In this document: piece by piece, positions 34,829 to 46,456 of the stretch
Layout of the letters: each line of letters opens with the position of its first letter
Numbering within the stretch: the first letter of the stretch is position 1
Assembly (NCBI GenBank): GCA_021432635.1
Contig: MU270132.1
Span: forward strand, 50,584 to 114,583
Source of the DNA: Thozetella sp. PMI_491
Taxonomy: Eukaryota; Ascomycota; Sordariomycetes; Chaetosphaeriales; Chaetosphaeriaceae
DNA: 64,000 bases
Direction of reading: 5' to 3'
Position numbers and translations under genes: made by a program
The notes under the pieces: model-generated
Databases searched by the model: none
What the model was told of the DNA's origin: nothing
The model's input: the letters and a program-made list of their open reading frames with translations, nothing else

Positions 34829-36022
34829 ATGGCACCTATTAAGATCGGAATTGTCGGCCTTTCCGCCAAATCGACGACGTTCTGGGCGGGCGGGGCGCAT
34901 CTCCCCTACATTCTCTCAGCTCGCGGCAGTGAGAAGTATCAGATTGTTGCTCTTTTGAACTCGAGCGTCAAGTCCGCCCGCCAGGCGATCGAGAAGTTCA
35001 GCCTACCTTCTTCTACTCGTGCATACGGTAGTCCCGATGACTTGGCCGCCGATCCCGACGTGCAACTCGTGGTAGTGGTTACGCGTGTTGATAAGCATTA
35101 TGCCGCCGTACTTCCGAGCATCAAAGCAGGTAAGGATGCTTTTGTCGAGTGGCCACTGGCCGAGAACCTTGAGCGCGTCCGTGAGCTTGCCGCCATCGCG
35201 AGCGACAAAAGGGTCCGCACGGCGGTTGGCCTTCAAGGACGCCTGGCTCCTGTGATCCAGAAAGTAGGCGAAGTCCTTGCTTCTGGCCAGATTGGAAAGG
35301 TTCTACATAGCGAGATGAGGGCGGCTGCCAACCGCGAAGTTCAGCTCCTAGGTATGGCCTACTTCACAGAGAAGAAGGTCGGTGGAAACATGTACACAAT
35401 TGGGTTTGCCCACAGTGAGTGTTGTCGGTCGTCTCAGTGCTTACCGGTACGTTTTAGAATGCTAATAATACAAAACAAAGTCATGGACTCCATCCAATTC
35501 ATCCTAGGGGAAGTGCAAGAATCCCAAGTCCGCTTCCAACTCTTGCGACCAGATATGAAGCTTCGGGATCCCGTCACCGGTGACATCTCTACCAAGAAGT
35601 CAGACGTTCCTGACCTCATTATTCTCACCGGGATCCTTCCAGAGTCCGCAACAGTCAACCCCGGCGCAACTCTGGTCGTGCGGTACCGCACCAGCGCTCC
35701 ATTCAAAGGCGATCCGGGGTTTATCTGGACAGTGTACGGAGAAAAGGGTGAGCTTCGACTAGTATCTCCTGCCGGGCCGGGTCTTCAAGCCAATGTATAC
35801 TTTGAACCTGTTACTATCGAGGTGCATGACTTCGAGACAAGCGAGGTAAAACCGATTGCATGGGACTGGGCAGACTACCAGCAAGAGTACGATCTTCACG
35901 GACGGAGTACTGTATCGCTGTACGAAGCGTATGCCGCGGGCGACGATAGCAAAATTCCCACGTTTGACTACGCCTTGCAACGTCATGTACAGTTAGATTC
36001 ATGGCTTCAAACATTTGTGTAG
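34829..36022 (+). CDS. Gfo/Idh/MocA-family oxidoreductase (Gal80-like), one intron
   Basis: Exons 34829-35414 and 35481-36022 join across a 66-nt intron (GTGAGT…GCTAAT…AAAG) to 375 residues. The N-terminal Rossmann fold starts IKIGIVGLSAKS, followed by VVVVTRVDKHYAAVLPSIKAG. The usual EKP motif appears as EWPLA, then GLQGRLAP and GQIGKVL. The C-terminal domain has the family's open beta-sheet region (DSIQFILGEV, WTVYGEKGELRL). Members reduce or oxidise sugars and cyclitols with NAD(P), or act as Gal80-type regulators; the lack of the EKP lysine makes the activity uncertain. I prefer the ATG at 34829 (CACCATGG context) over the in-frame ATG at 34757. Confidence 0.85.
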   Translation: MAPIKIGIVGLSAKSTTFWAGGAHLPYILSARGSEKYQIVALLNSSVKSARQAIEKFSLPSSTRAYGSPDDLAADPDVQLVVVVTRVDKHYAAVLPSIKAGKDAFVEWPLAENLERVRELAAIASDKRVRTAVGLQGRLAPVIQKVGEVLASGQIGKVLHSEMRAAANREVQLLGMAYFTEKKVGGNMYTIGFAHSECCRSSQCLPVRFRMLIIQNKVMDSIQFILGEVQESQVRFQLLRPDMKLRDPVTGDISTKKSDVPDLIILTGILPESATVNPGATLVVRYRTSAPFKGDPGFIWTVYGEKGELRLVSPAGPGLQANVYFEPVTIEVHDFETSEVKPIAWDWADYQQEYDLHGRSTVSLYEAYAAGDDSKIPTFDYALQRHVQLDSWLQTFV

Positions 36023-38159
36023 AAAAAATTATCTGTGTGTGCACGAAAATGCCGCCTTTTTAGCAGGTTGATGCTCCTAATGTGGGTGTTATTTGACATA
36101 GTTTTGTGGCCCACATCTCATAGCCTTAGGCACCTATCTGCACTCTTATTATCTTTGTGCTTCAACAATAGACTAAGGAGAATACAGCAAACCGAGCTAT
36201 TACATTATAGCTTGCTGTAAGTCAAGTAGAAGAATTTCAAGTTTCACATTTCGTTGATATCTAAGGGTTATCGTTACATTTCAACGTGCCCTCGAAGCTA
36301 ATGCTGAAGTAAAACAAATTCTTTGGATCGTCTAGATGAGCGTACCTACGGGTTGCTTAATTGGTGCAATCAAGTGGTCTCGGCCTTCTTGGCCGGCTCG
36401 CAGGCTTGGTGCAACAAGAAGGAGTGTGAAGGAGTGATATTATTGGTCGAAGCGGTGGCCCAGATGGTGTGCTGTAACCATTTTCTCGCCGACAACGGAC
36501 TCCACGTAACAAATGGGTTCCCACCATTTGCTTCAAAGCATCCGGGCGAGGACCCAATTTGAAGCTGCTCTACGCTTAGATCACCAAAGCTAGCGGCATA
36601 GCTGATAAGAACAAGTTCTGCGTCATGAGACCTTCGCTTGAGGGGTACGACATCTCGACCGTCGCATATGTGACGTACGCGTGGGTGATAGTCTACTCTC
36701 ATCGCGAGTTGCGACTCGAGCAGGACCTGCCCACAGGGCAACCTGCAGGTTTTGAGGAACTGAGTAGCGTGTTGTCTTAAAGCGACGGTATTCCTAGCGA
36801 CGAGAAGCCAGTAGAGAAGGATATATTGGCATGTATATGGTTTACACTCACGATATAAGAGGAAATTATATAGTTGAATCTAATACTGAGCGTGCGAGGC
36901 TGCGTTTATATCCCCTATTGGTCTAGTAACTAGCACTTTCCCTCTCGCTTTCGCTTACCACGCTGCGTCAGGTACCTCAGCATTGCGATCAGTGTGATGC
37001 GGCCTTTGACAGCCCTGGTAGTTGGATGGCTTTTCGGCAGAAGCAGAAGCAGAAGCACCCGAGGGAGGTTCATGGATCTAAGGAGGGAATATTTTCGGTC
37101 CCTGCGGAATAATCGACATCGCCTTTGTCCGCTTGCTTTATTACTGGTAATAATAACGCGCGGATGTTCCTTCGTAGTAGTAGTAGCACCCACGGCATTA
37201 CTCCATACTAGAGGATAGTTTATTAAAACACTTGGTTCCATAGTAAACATAATAAATGCTACATGCTATCAAGAACCAGGATACCAAAACCAGGATACCC
37301 AAACTTTGGATGATTCTAGTTTCTTTTAGGCAAGTGACTACTACCTATGGCGCTCTTGGTCGAAACTACTTTTACAGATAGATCTACGGTAGCTTTGCAA
37401 AGATTTTACGTGAAAGAGGCATGATATTATATAATCTAGTAAGGGATGCTATTTTATACTGCTGTAGTAGTTTAAAAAGTCTATAAGGCTTAAGGTATAT
37501 CTCTCGCTAAAGGCTTACTATTTATTTCTAACGTAATTCTAACTGCTAATAACTCTAAACTGGATTGAAAACAGGAAATACCGTATTTCACATATTAATG
37601 TCACATTTCTAACGATACAAGAGATAATATATATCTATAGTGAATACCTAGAAACCTATGCATTCACTACATCGCAATGGATAAACAATGTAATGCCCAA
37701 GTAATTTCGTCACTGGGCTGGTACTTTTATCTTCTGGTTTTAATGTGACTTTTTAATTTCTTTTACACTATTTCTAAAATGTTTAAACGTTTAGTCCTAG
37801 GCATGATTATTGAGATTGTCATCATAAGTACTGACTACTTTATTCTTCTACCGAGAGGGATAGCTTGCTTGGGTTGTTAGCGGCGTAAACTAGCTGGTAT
37901 AAACGGCTAGTACAAAGAACTAATACAAAGAGGCTAATACAGAGTGGCTAATAAACAGATTGCTCCAACTACTGATAGTTTGTTGTGGAGAATTCTTTCG
38001 TCGGGACTATTCGCCTAAGACATCAAGGTGACACACCTTTCTAGAGAGGAAACTGTTTAAAACAGCGGCATTACCACACACACACCACGCGCAGAGATTA
38101 CTATTACAAACCCGAGTTTTACTTGCTAAATTTAGCTTCTCCTCGGGGATGGATAATAG
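36023..38159. other. Intergenic region with one coding-like frame
   Basis: 36370-36741 on the minus strand is open for 123 codons, with balanced composition in its first half but no recognisable domain; it may be a relic. 37250-38150 is AT-rich with stop codons in all frames. Confidence 0.35.
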
Positions 38160-38560
38160 TTACAGTGCAAAACTTAAGTTTAGACGATAACCGCACCAAC
38201 GCTCTGGTTTTGGGCACGGTCTTGCAGCCAGTACCTCGTCCTGGGCAATCTGCTAAAAGCAATCGTTGCTGCTGAAGATCTTCCTTTTGAAGCCCCTGTC
38301 ATCGCTCCCTTTGAAGAGGAAGCGGACGGCTGTGGATTCTCCCTCGCCGCCTTCGAGTATAGACTCGAAATTGACGCAGGAAATTCCATGCCGTGGATCA
38401 TGTCGGGGTCGCCGTTGCCGCACCCCTTGGGGTACCATTGGATGAGAAACGTCCAGCTATTGGGGATTTCGTCCCGGCGCGGGGAAAGCCTAGTGGTTGG
38501 TGACGAGAGCGCCAAGGCTTCAATGGAGAACAAAGAGAGGGCTTAGCATAGGGCAAACAT
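38160..38560 (-). pseudogene. Small secreted-protein gene, broken by an early stop and a frameshift
   Basis: The ATG at 38560-38558 starts what looks like a signal peptide, but codon 6 is TAA; the frame then continues through a hydrophobic run into about 35 residues (WTFLIQWYPKGCGNG). A shift near 38400 moves the likely reading to another frame, which contains further cysteines and ends at 38160. A TATA-like TATAAAG on the minus strand (38691-38698) lies about 130 bases upstream, and the leader holds a direct repeat of AGAGATGAGAC. The plan is that of a small secreted cysteine-containing protein of about 125 residues. The family is unknown. Confidence 0.45.
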
Positions 38561-40240
38561 CGTGTATGTGATGGTGTTTATAGGTCTCTGTCGGGATAAG
38601 GCGACAAGAGATGAGACTTTAAACTCGTGCAAGTGGATGGACTAAGAGATGAGACCTTGGGAGATTTCTCGTCGTTGGCAGAGAGGATCGCTTTATACTT
38701 GATCCCAATACTCTTCCAATTAACCGAGGGAGACCCCAAAGAACATAGAGGCTACATACCTGCTAATACAATCCCCATCACTGCGAGGTTCTAAGTGGAG
38801 CCAAATAATGCAACGCGTGGTATGCTGCTGGAAAGCCGGCCCTGTCAGTAGTAACGATAGTGGTTCAGTAATCTGGAAATCTATGTTTACGTCTTTTCGT
38901 GACTGGTCGGAGGCTAAAAAGCGAAGTAGTCGTCATTCGCTGCTGATGTTCATGGCGATGATGCCTCGTCTCAGCTTAGCACGACATGAGGAGCCCAGTC
39001 ATAATTTTCCTTCAAAAAACGACAGTCTTAACCCAAATCAGATATATTCTAATGGCATCATCCGAGGGGGCCTGATCTTGCGGCCTAAGAGGATTTTTAA
39101 TAGCCGCTTTCGGAAGACGTTCGCTAATCGGGGTATGTGTGCAGTAGCTCGTCCCGACAGTTACCTCGGAAGCACCCGTCTTGCTGCGCAAACGAGAATA
39201 AGACGGCTAACAATAACCGCGAGGTCGGAAAATTGAGGGAGGGCGGATATGGTACAACCAGCCATCAGCATCGCAGAAGGACTTTTCTGCAGATCTTTTT
39301 CCGGACGTTCCGGTGAGCTGAGTTCGGCCAGCGAAAAAACAGCCACGGAGCTCCTTCCTCGCCGCTCGGCTCTGAAAGCGCGGCTATCGTGCCCATCCCT
39401 GCTGGTACACCCCACTTGTATTTGTGTGAACTTATGACGAACTATTCCCGGTAGCCTCCTACTACTACTGTATGGAGGGCTGGAAAGGGGACGATGGATT
39501 TGGTCAGCTACCTGCGCGTGGCGTATGGCCCAAGGGTAGTAGATGCAGTCAGCCGTATATCCACCCTGGGAGTGTGGATTTACAGTAACTACTCACTGCT
39601 ACTAGGAAAGACCAACATCCCCACTTTTAAGTACGACCACCTGGACGTGGATCGAACTGCCCTCGTGAATTTGCCATGTTAGCATATGCAAGACTGCGCA
39701 CCGGGAATCAAATCCGGGGCCCCATGTTGGGGTACAGGATGTAGCCGGGGAGCCGGGGCTGCTCGGTACCTCCACCCTTCCCGCTTTCTTGCAGACATTA
39801 GGAAGTTCGCAGCCTTTGGTCAATCGAATCTATCTCTTCATTACCCATTGACAGCAGCTATGAGAGTGATGCCCGGGAAAGGCAGGCCTATCACCAGAAT
39901 GAGCTCTCTTCCGTAGTCGAGTCTCTTGTAGCTTAAGCTCCCAACCACGTGTTCTCCTAGTATTAAGTTTCTATGTGGATACAAAATGATTGCCGGCCCT
40001 CTTTCTGAAATTAGATGGCGAGTGGGTGCACCCGGACGACTCGTACAGTGAGGAACTTGCCGAGGTAGCTCGGCACTAGGTATATGCTGAAAAAAGCGAG
40101 ATCCTTTTGGCCGAGCAAGAATATGTTACATATATACTACTCAGGTTCAGCATTATAGCACCTGTATCACCGCATCGACACACAATTTGTATCATAATCT
40201 TCTAAAAACGTCGTTCGCCTACGAATTGATAAACTTTACA
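38561..40240. other. Intergenic region
   Basis: No supported gene. Open frames of up to 142 codons at 38808-39437 lie on both strands but lack recognisable content. 39640-39740 has two tRNA T-arm-like traces that do not fold into a tRNA. Confidence 0.4.
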
Positions 40241-42514
40241 ATGGCACAAGAGAAACAACAAGGGTCATGCGCTGAGAATGAAGGGCACGCGCAGCAAACA
40301 GAGAACATAGATGAGAACAGCTCGTCACAAACTAGCGCGGCGGCCAAGTTCACATATTGGGATTGGCAGTTCCTAGGAGTCTTTCTCGTAGGCGCTCTAG
40401 AGTGTGTTGAGGCAGTTCATCCCCTAACTGATTGGCTACAGTCAATTGCTTTCGGATTCTATGCTGCCTTTCTGGGAACATTGCCTTCATGGAATCAGAT
40501 CACAACTAGCAGTGGCTATGTTCAGACAGACTTGGGTATGTTTGAAATGGGCGCAAATAGCAATGCACTAACGACGTCTCTAGGTCCTGCGGAAGTAGGC
40601 TCGCTGAACTGGGCCTGGCCCAATCTTCTGTTTAGTCAGACGCTCAGCTCAATTCTATTCGGCCGGCTCTCTGATTTCATCGGGCGTCGTTGGATCTTTG
40701 TTTGCGGAAATATCGTATCAGCCGTGGGATTTATTGCCTGCGGAAGGTCGTCGGATGGGCGGACCATCTCTGGTCTGGTAAGCAGGGAGTCGGGTTTTGT
40801 TCTTCAGGGACTGCACTAATAACCCTAGAACGTGCTCATCGGAGTAGGGTCAGGCATTCAGATCATGGGCCCATTTTTAGCATTAGCAGAGCTCGTCCCC
40901 GTAAAGCATCGCTTCGCTGTCGTGGGCATTTGTATTTCTCTCTTCACGCCAGTCATAGCCATGGCTCCTGCAATTGGTATGCAACTTTCCGCATTTGGGG
41001 AAGTCGAGCTGACCATAGGCACGCAGCCGGGGCTCTCAGCCTTCACACGACAGATAGTTGGCGCTGGTGCTATTCGATCAACGCTATCCTTTCACTGGTC
41101 TCTGCCGTGGGGTTATTCGCTCTGTATCATCCGCCAACCTACAAGCAATTTCACGAACACCTCGCAGCCAACGAAGAGCCTACAAAACTGGATTGGATTG
41201 GACTCATTGTGATGTCGACTTCCTCTGGGTTCTTTGCGTATTTGTTGGTGATTGGAAGAACTATCTGGGGTACGAGATCCGCTCCTGTGGTTTGAATATC
41301 GGAATTAACCCAAGCAGACTGGCAGTCGCCGCAGATGATTGTGCTTGTAACAGCAGCCGGGTTAGCCATGGTCCTGTACATGACATACCGTACGCATGGT
41401 GCTCCTTTGACAAGAAAATGTCTATTAACACCTCCAAGAATATTACTGGGGAACGGACCACGAAGCGTTGCCTGCCTACTTGTTGAGGAACTGGCCCACA
41501 TTAGCCACCATCCTCCATGCAGCTGCGGCCTCTCTGATTCTGTGGTTCATGCCATTCGCCTCGGTTCTTCTGTATCAGTCTATTTTCACCGAAATGGGCA
41601 TGAAAGCATCTTGGTATAACGTGAGTTGCATTACGGTGCTGGGTGGCTCTTGCTAACAGTAAAACGCAGTCCCTTTTCACTGCGGGGCTCAATGGGGGGT
41701 TCCTTCTAGCTTCATTCCTATCGTTTAGGCCAAAGAATCTGAAATGGCACCAAGTCGCTAGCACAGCTATATTTGCTACATTTCTGGCCTGTCTCAGTAC
41801 TGCCAAGCCAGGAAAGCTAGTATTCACCAACACCTGCGCCGCGCTCCTCGGCATCGGAAGCGGCTATTCGATTCTCATCAGCTACATCGCAGTGCCACTT
41901 ACTGGCCGCCACCGCGATATTGGACTACTCGCAGGCCTTGTGTCTGGGTACCGCACTCTATGCTTCTCCCTTTTCTGTAAAAGACCCCAATCCCATACCT
42001 GGTCAGGAGCCTGACGCTGACGGAATCCCAGATGCTTTGTTTGCATCGATTGTCGGTACAATCCCCATTTTTTCACACGCATTGCAACGCTAATATTTGT
42101 CAGTTCTTTCCGCGGGTTCAAGACAGAATGCAGCAATTCGTCTCCAGTGCCGCAGTTCAGGGTGGTTTACCATTAACATCACTCCCTGCTCTTTTCGGAG
42201 CATTGGACAACTATCTAGACACACAAGACCCCTCTGGGCTGTTGACCGTCCCAGGTATCTCAACGCAGATTCTTCTAGGCGTCTTCGATGCCGTTATCCA
42301 GGCTTTCGTCAATGCATGGCGATTCGTGGTGCTGCTGGCTACCAGTTACTGCGTCATTATGGTGGCGCTGAGCCTGAAATTGCCAGATATAGACGAGCTT
42401 TTTGTTGACAGTATCTGGACTCGACTTAGCCGTCCTACTATACGTGGGCGGTACCCCAGAGCGCATGGACCAAGAGAACTCTCCTGTAGTGCAGCAGGAA
42501 GCCCAAGAGAATGA
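40241..42514 (+). pseudogene. TRI12-like MFS efflux transporter, loses frame near the 3' end
   Basis: Seven exons can be placed with six GT/AG introns (40536-40583, 40778-40828, 40977-41026, 41270-41314, 41398-41437, 41621-41669), all restoring frame. The reading passes through FGRLSDFIGRRW (the MFS loop motif), ELVPVKHRFAVVG, ALSLHTTDSWRWCYSINAI, and LLGIGSGYSILISY. Relatives are plasma-membrane pumps with 14 helices that export siderophores or mycotoxins. After GLLAGLVSG (about 41950) the expected helix is missing or out of frame; the C-terminal exon (FPRVQDRMQQFVSSAAVQGG…) resumes near 42109 but cannot be joined in frame by a normal intron. The tail after 42410 is also ambiguous. It is a pseudogene unless an unusual splice exists. 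The start at 40241 has an ACAATGG context. Confidence 0.65.
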
Positions 42515-42559
42515 CGAAGCGCTTGAGAGATCAGCGGATACACAAGGAAGCAACTGTAC

Positions 42560-43384
42560 TGGGGGGTGATGTTCACAGAGCGCTAGCGCTGCTTAAGACC
42601 GACCTTATTCTTTGGCACCGAGATTGACGATTATGGGTGCCATAGAGCCATGTCCTGAGGTTGAGTTGCGTGACTGCTTGAGTCATAGATCCGAATTAAA
42701 CATGGTTTCCCAATAAATATGCCATGCAATTGCTCCAATTGGTCTAACTGCACACATTGCCACACTTATGAAGGGATGTAAGAACCCAGCCCGGGACAGA
42801 TTGTATCTGGGATAACGGCTGTACCGTTAGCCAGGCTGGAACTTAAATTACTTAACATACAGTAATCCATCCGCAAGTGCCTCAATCACCCAAGCGGGGC
42901 AGGCTGCCTGTGCCGAGTGCCAAGGACTTCTGACCCTATTTGGCGTGAGGTTCCAAGGTACTGTGCATTTTGTTCGCGGTCCTTGAAATCTATGTTATGC
43001 AAGAGGTAACTCTGCTCGAAGCCTCGGCCTTGCGCCTCGTTCCTTGGCAGCTGGCTTGGGGAGGGATAGAATGTACGCCGGATTTTATAGGTGCCGTCTT
43101 TCCATCTGATCACTGCTCCCTGGCATTTCTCCGACTATATCCCGAATTCGAAGGTTTAAACTCGCCGATCCTTAAAAGCTCAATCTCGATTAGTCTTCGG
43201 CCAAGGTATAAAAATTGCCTTCCATCATCACCGCTCCTGACGGCTCATCCGCCAAGGTACCGTGAAGCGTGCTTTCAAGATCACACTACCCCTCCTAGCT
43301 ATATTACTCTCTTTCCTAGAAAGCGCGATATCGAAGCGGACCGCATCCATTTCGCCCTTCATCGTGAGATTTTTTCTTATCACA
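42560..43384. other. Intergenic region
   Basis: No supported gene; a 258-codon frame overlaps here and the next feature but its content is not protein-like. Confidence 0.4.
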
Positions 43385-43730
43385 ATGCTGCTAGCGCTTG
43401 TCGCGGCGGACAAGTGCGACGAGCCCTGCCTCTCCTGAGGCCGGTGCCTTATGACCCTCTGCCCCTTTCAACACCAGGTGTATCGACACATCCTGCCAAG
43501 GGGCAAGCCAGAATTTGGTGCGTATTAACTTGGCCGAGAGAAAGTTTTGCGGCGGTATTGCTGGGTTTAGATGGCTCGAAGCGCAGCTTTGCATGGATGC
43601 ACCCGACAACTGTGACCCTAAGAAAGGAGGCCGCGATTGTGGTGGATTGTGTGTTTCTGCCCCAAAGGTACCTGGGCCTAACATTACTCAAGGCCATATG
43701 GAACACGATCCGAGGTGGAGGTCTGCGTGA
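43385..43730 (+). pseudogene. Cysteine-rich small secreted protein relic
   Basis: The ATG at 43385 starts a short hydrophobic leader followed by KCDEPC, then a TGA. After at least one frame change the family-like core is readable from about 43530 to the TGA at 43728: FCGGIAGF, CMDAPDNCDPKKGGRDCGG, CVSAPK. Many ascomycetes have short secreted proteins with the pattern CGGIAG…C…DPRDxCDPxxGGADCxGxC, and this is a close match. The stop after the leader and the loss of frame between the two halves mark it as a relic. Function of the family is unknown. Confidence 0.5.
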
Positions 43731-43824
43731 AGGAGTGCCTCTATGATATATGTGCAGTGTTTAAGCTTCTGAATAAGGCTCACCGGATGGAACAATCAAC
43801 CGCTTAGATCAAGCAGATTGTAAT

Positions 43825-46456
43825 CTAACTACCAAGGCAATCATAGAACAAGCCATTTATCGTTCGAGATATTGTACTGTACTTTGAATAGTCGCTCCCA
43901 GTACTTTTCATCCGATTCTGAAGCGGTAATCGAGACGTCATGGAGAAAGCGAACAGGATTGTAGTCGTTCTAGGCCGGAGCCTTGTCAACCAACTCGACA
44001 AGAATGGCGTGGACAACGGAAATCCTTTTGGAAGGCTTCCGTCGAATCTCAGATATAGAATTGTAGAGCGCGAATCTTCGGAGATGAAATCTTTCGAAAC
44101 CACTTCGTCTTTGCCATTTTGTCGTAAAGATACGCTTAGAATGTTTCCCGTGCAGTCAAGCCATATCTGTCGGTGTGCCGGAAGGCGGTGGCTTCTTGAT
44201 TTTGAAACCAAGTGCGGGAAAGTTGCACCACAGGCCCCCTTCTGATCCGACCAACGCTACATCGTCAGCTCTTGGTAGCGAAGCTCTGCTGCCCATCTCT
44301 AGAAACGACTTCGGTGCTTATCGAAAAGCCGGAGCATTCGTTCGCGGCATACTGGAAAAGAGGATGGATTTTCGGACATACGTATAACTAGTTCTGGAGC
44401 ACCTTCATTATGCGCTCATCTAGAGGGACCGAGCTCCTCAGTGCTGTAAGCTCTCCAGTCTCCCTCCGAGAAGCACAGCCAAGCAGGAGGCCTCATCGGT
44501 CTTGACGGTTGCTGTGCGCCACCCAAGCTGTTCAACCACGGCAGAGAAATGCTCTGTCCTGTCCGACTTCGAAGCAGTCGAAGTCCGGAGGCTATGCCAC
44601 CAGTCCGACGCTGAGTTGAAGATGGGGCTCACACTATATGTAGCCAAATCATTGCAAATCTTCAGCCAGTGGTAGTCGTGCCTTGTCTCTTTTTGGAGAG
44701 GTATTCTGGGAAGCCCATCCCCTTGAACTTAAGGAAATCACTTGGTCGGGAAAGGTATCGGGTAGAGCCCGAACGGCTTCCTCATCTGCAAGTCCGGTAA
44801 AATGGCCACGAAGAACGTTGTAGTGTCGGCTTTTGTACTCTCGTATAAGGCTCTCAACCGTCACAGTGCCACCGGCGAGCTGGAAGTAGACTTGTTTTGG
44901 TAAAGCACCCTCCTGGGAGGTCCAGAGCCGGCGGTTCCAGCGAGAGTATCGTATCCTTGCCAATAGCTCCTCGGGATCGCTGTCAAGAGATACTTCCTGA
45001 AGATTAGCATCTAAGACAAGGACTTTGTCGGAGGCCTGGTATGCCTGTTCCATCCGAACGAGGGCCTCAGATCGCACATCATGGGCGCCTGCACGGCCCC
45101 CAGTGGACGGCACGCAGATGGTGTCAATCCAGAAGGGGACGGGCCATTTCTTCTTGGGGTAGAGGCTATTGACCACGAGCTGGACTCGATCGAGCTGGCA
45201 ACTATTCATGGAGTTCCCCTATGAATTGCCTAACCCGTCCGACCAGATGTGTGATATAGCAACGTACGGCTTCATCGGTACCAACAGTGGTGGTTTGTGT
45301 TTAATGAATCGTCGGATCGTTTGTGTATCAGCAGACGCTGCGTTTGGTACCTTAGAAGGTCCACCGGAGAGATAGACTGCTTCGCTTCCTGCACGTGGAT
45401 CTCCGAATCCTTCGACTTAGTGGTCGCAGCTGTGATAACAGCTATGCCTCCTAATCGAATAATGTCGATGGCTTGATCTGTCCCTTGGTCGCCGAGTCCG
45501 ACCATTTCGCATATAGGACAAGCCACGGTGTGAACGCAACCCTTGCCTGGCCCATGGATGGACGCCATACACGAAAAGCTGACACAGGCTGTATGGTCTT
45601 TTCGCAGTCTCTCGAACTTGCTAAGATGAAATAGTCTATTCGTTTTGTATGGGTCATTTTGTTGGTCAATAAGATCGAGTTCTCGAGGGCACCATCCGGA
45701 GTCAAGCATCATGTCGAATAAAAGACGCGGCGCTTTTCCGTACGGAGAGACACGTGATTGCGGATGGCGGGTGGGTATCATACGACCGTCTCCCAAGCCC
45801 AAAGACATGAAGGAAATTCCATTGTAGAAATGCTTTATGAGCTTCACCAATTCTTGATGAAGGAGGCATATGAATAGTAGATGAATAGTAGAACCCATTT
45901 CAGAGCCTTTACACCTGGTTCGGAGGTGCTGTCGAGCTACATGTCACTCAATTGTTGACGATAGAGGGTTTTCTCGAGTGCCTCGACCACTCTGATCGCT
46001 TCGTCTGAATAAGCTTCTGCCGTTTTCAACTTCCCCGTGCCCGATGCCAGCGAAACACTGGCCTCCTTCCCTATCCAGGTAACCGGGCGATCGTCCAGTA
46101 GAACGTGCCGCCCTCCGCAGGTTTGAAAGGTGGTCATCAACAGTGACTTGTGGCACGCCAGCAAGTTCACCCACCGAGATGTACAATCCGACGAATAGCT
46201 ACTGTTGAAGGAACTGTGCGAAGGCCTTCGGCCTTATTCCGGGAGGGAGCTCGCCTTGGCGCAAGTCACGAGGACTGGTACCGCATTCTCCAGGGCGGTT
46301 ATGGAATGTAAATTCCTTGTCGAAGGCCGGGACCTTGCCATCTATGACCTCAAACTCTCGGGATGGTTTGAAGGCAGTAGGGATTGAAGCAGCCGTGAAA
46401 TGGTTGGGCATCGAGAATGTGCGAATCATCTGTCGGCGTCGAGAAGCTTGGCTCAT
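43825..46456 (-). pseudogene. Large HET-domain gene, multiply frameshifted
   Basis: Read 5' to 3' on the minus strand. 46456-45940 holds an uncertain N-terminal part. 45898-45330 has segments typical of one HET-protein group (YNGISFMSLG, RVSPYGKAPRLLFD, SGWCPREL). About 45275-45210 has PYVAISHIWSDGLGN ending in a TAG (45221-45219). 45209-44650 continues FWIDTICVP, RMEQAYQASDKVLVLDA and RRLWTSQEGALPKQV. 44647-44440 and 44211-43825 give C-terminal pieces (WLDCTGN…DDRSTILYL-type). Frames change at about 45270, 44650 and 44215. HET proteins mediate non-self recognition death; this copy is dead. The extent of the N-terminal part is the least certain. Confidence 0.7.

Noticed and set aside
36370-36741. 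123-codon minus-strand frame
   Set aside because: Partly protein-like but no start context, homologue or splice partner could be proposed; left as part of the intergenic entry.
38808-39437. Frames of 62-142 codons on both strands
   Set aside because: No recognisable motif and equal openness on both strands.
39640-39740. tRNA-like T-arm sequences on the minus strand (TTCGATCC and a GATTCCC stretch)
   Set aside because: No matching acceptor stem, D-arm or anticodon arm could be folded around them; at best eroded tRNA-derived sequence.
42970-43746. 258-codon open frame on the plus strand
   Set aside because: Composition is not protein-like and it overlaps, in another frame, the better supported Cys-rich relic.
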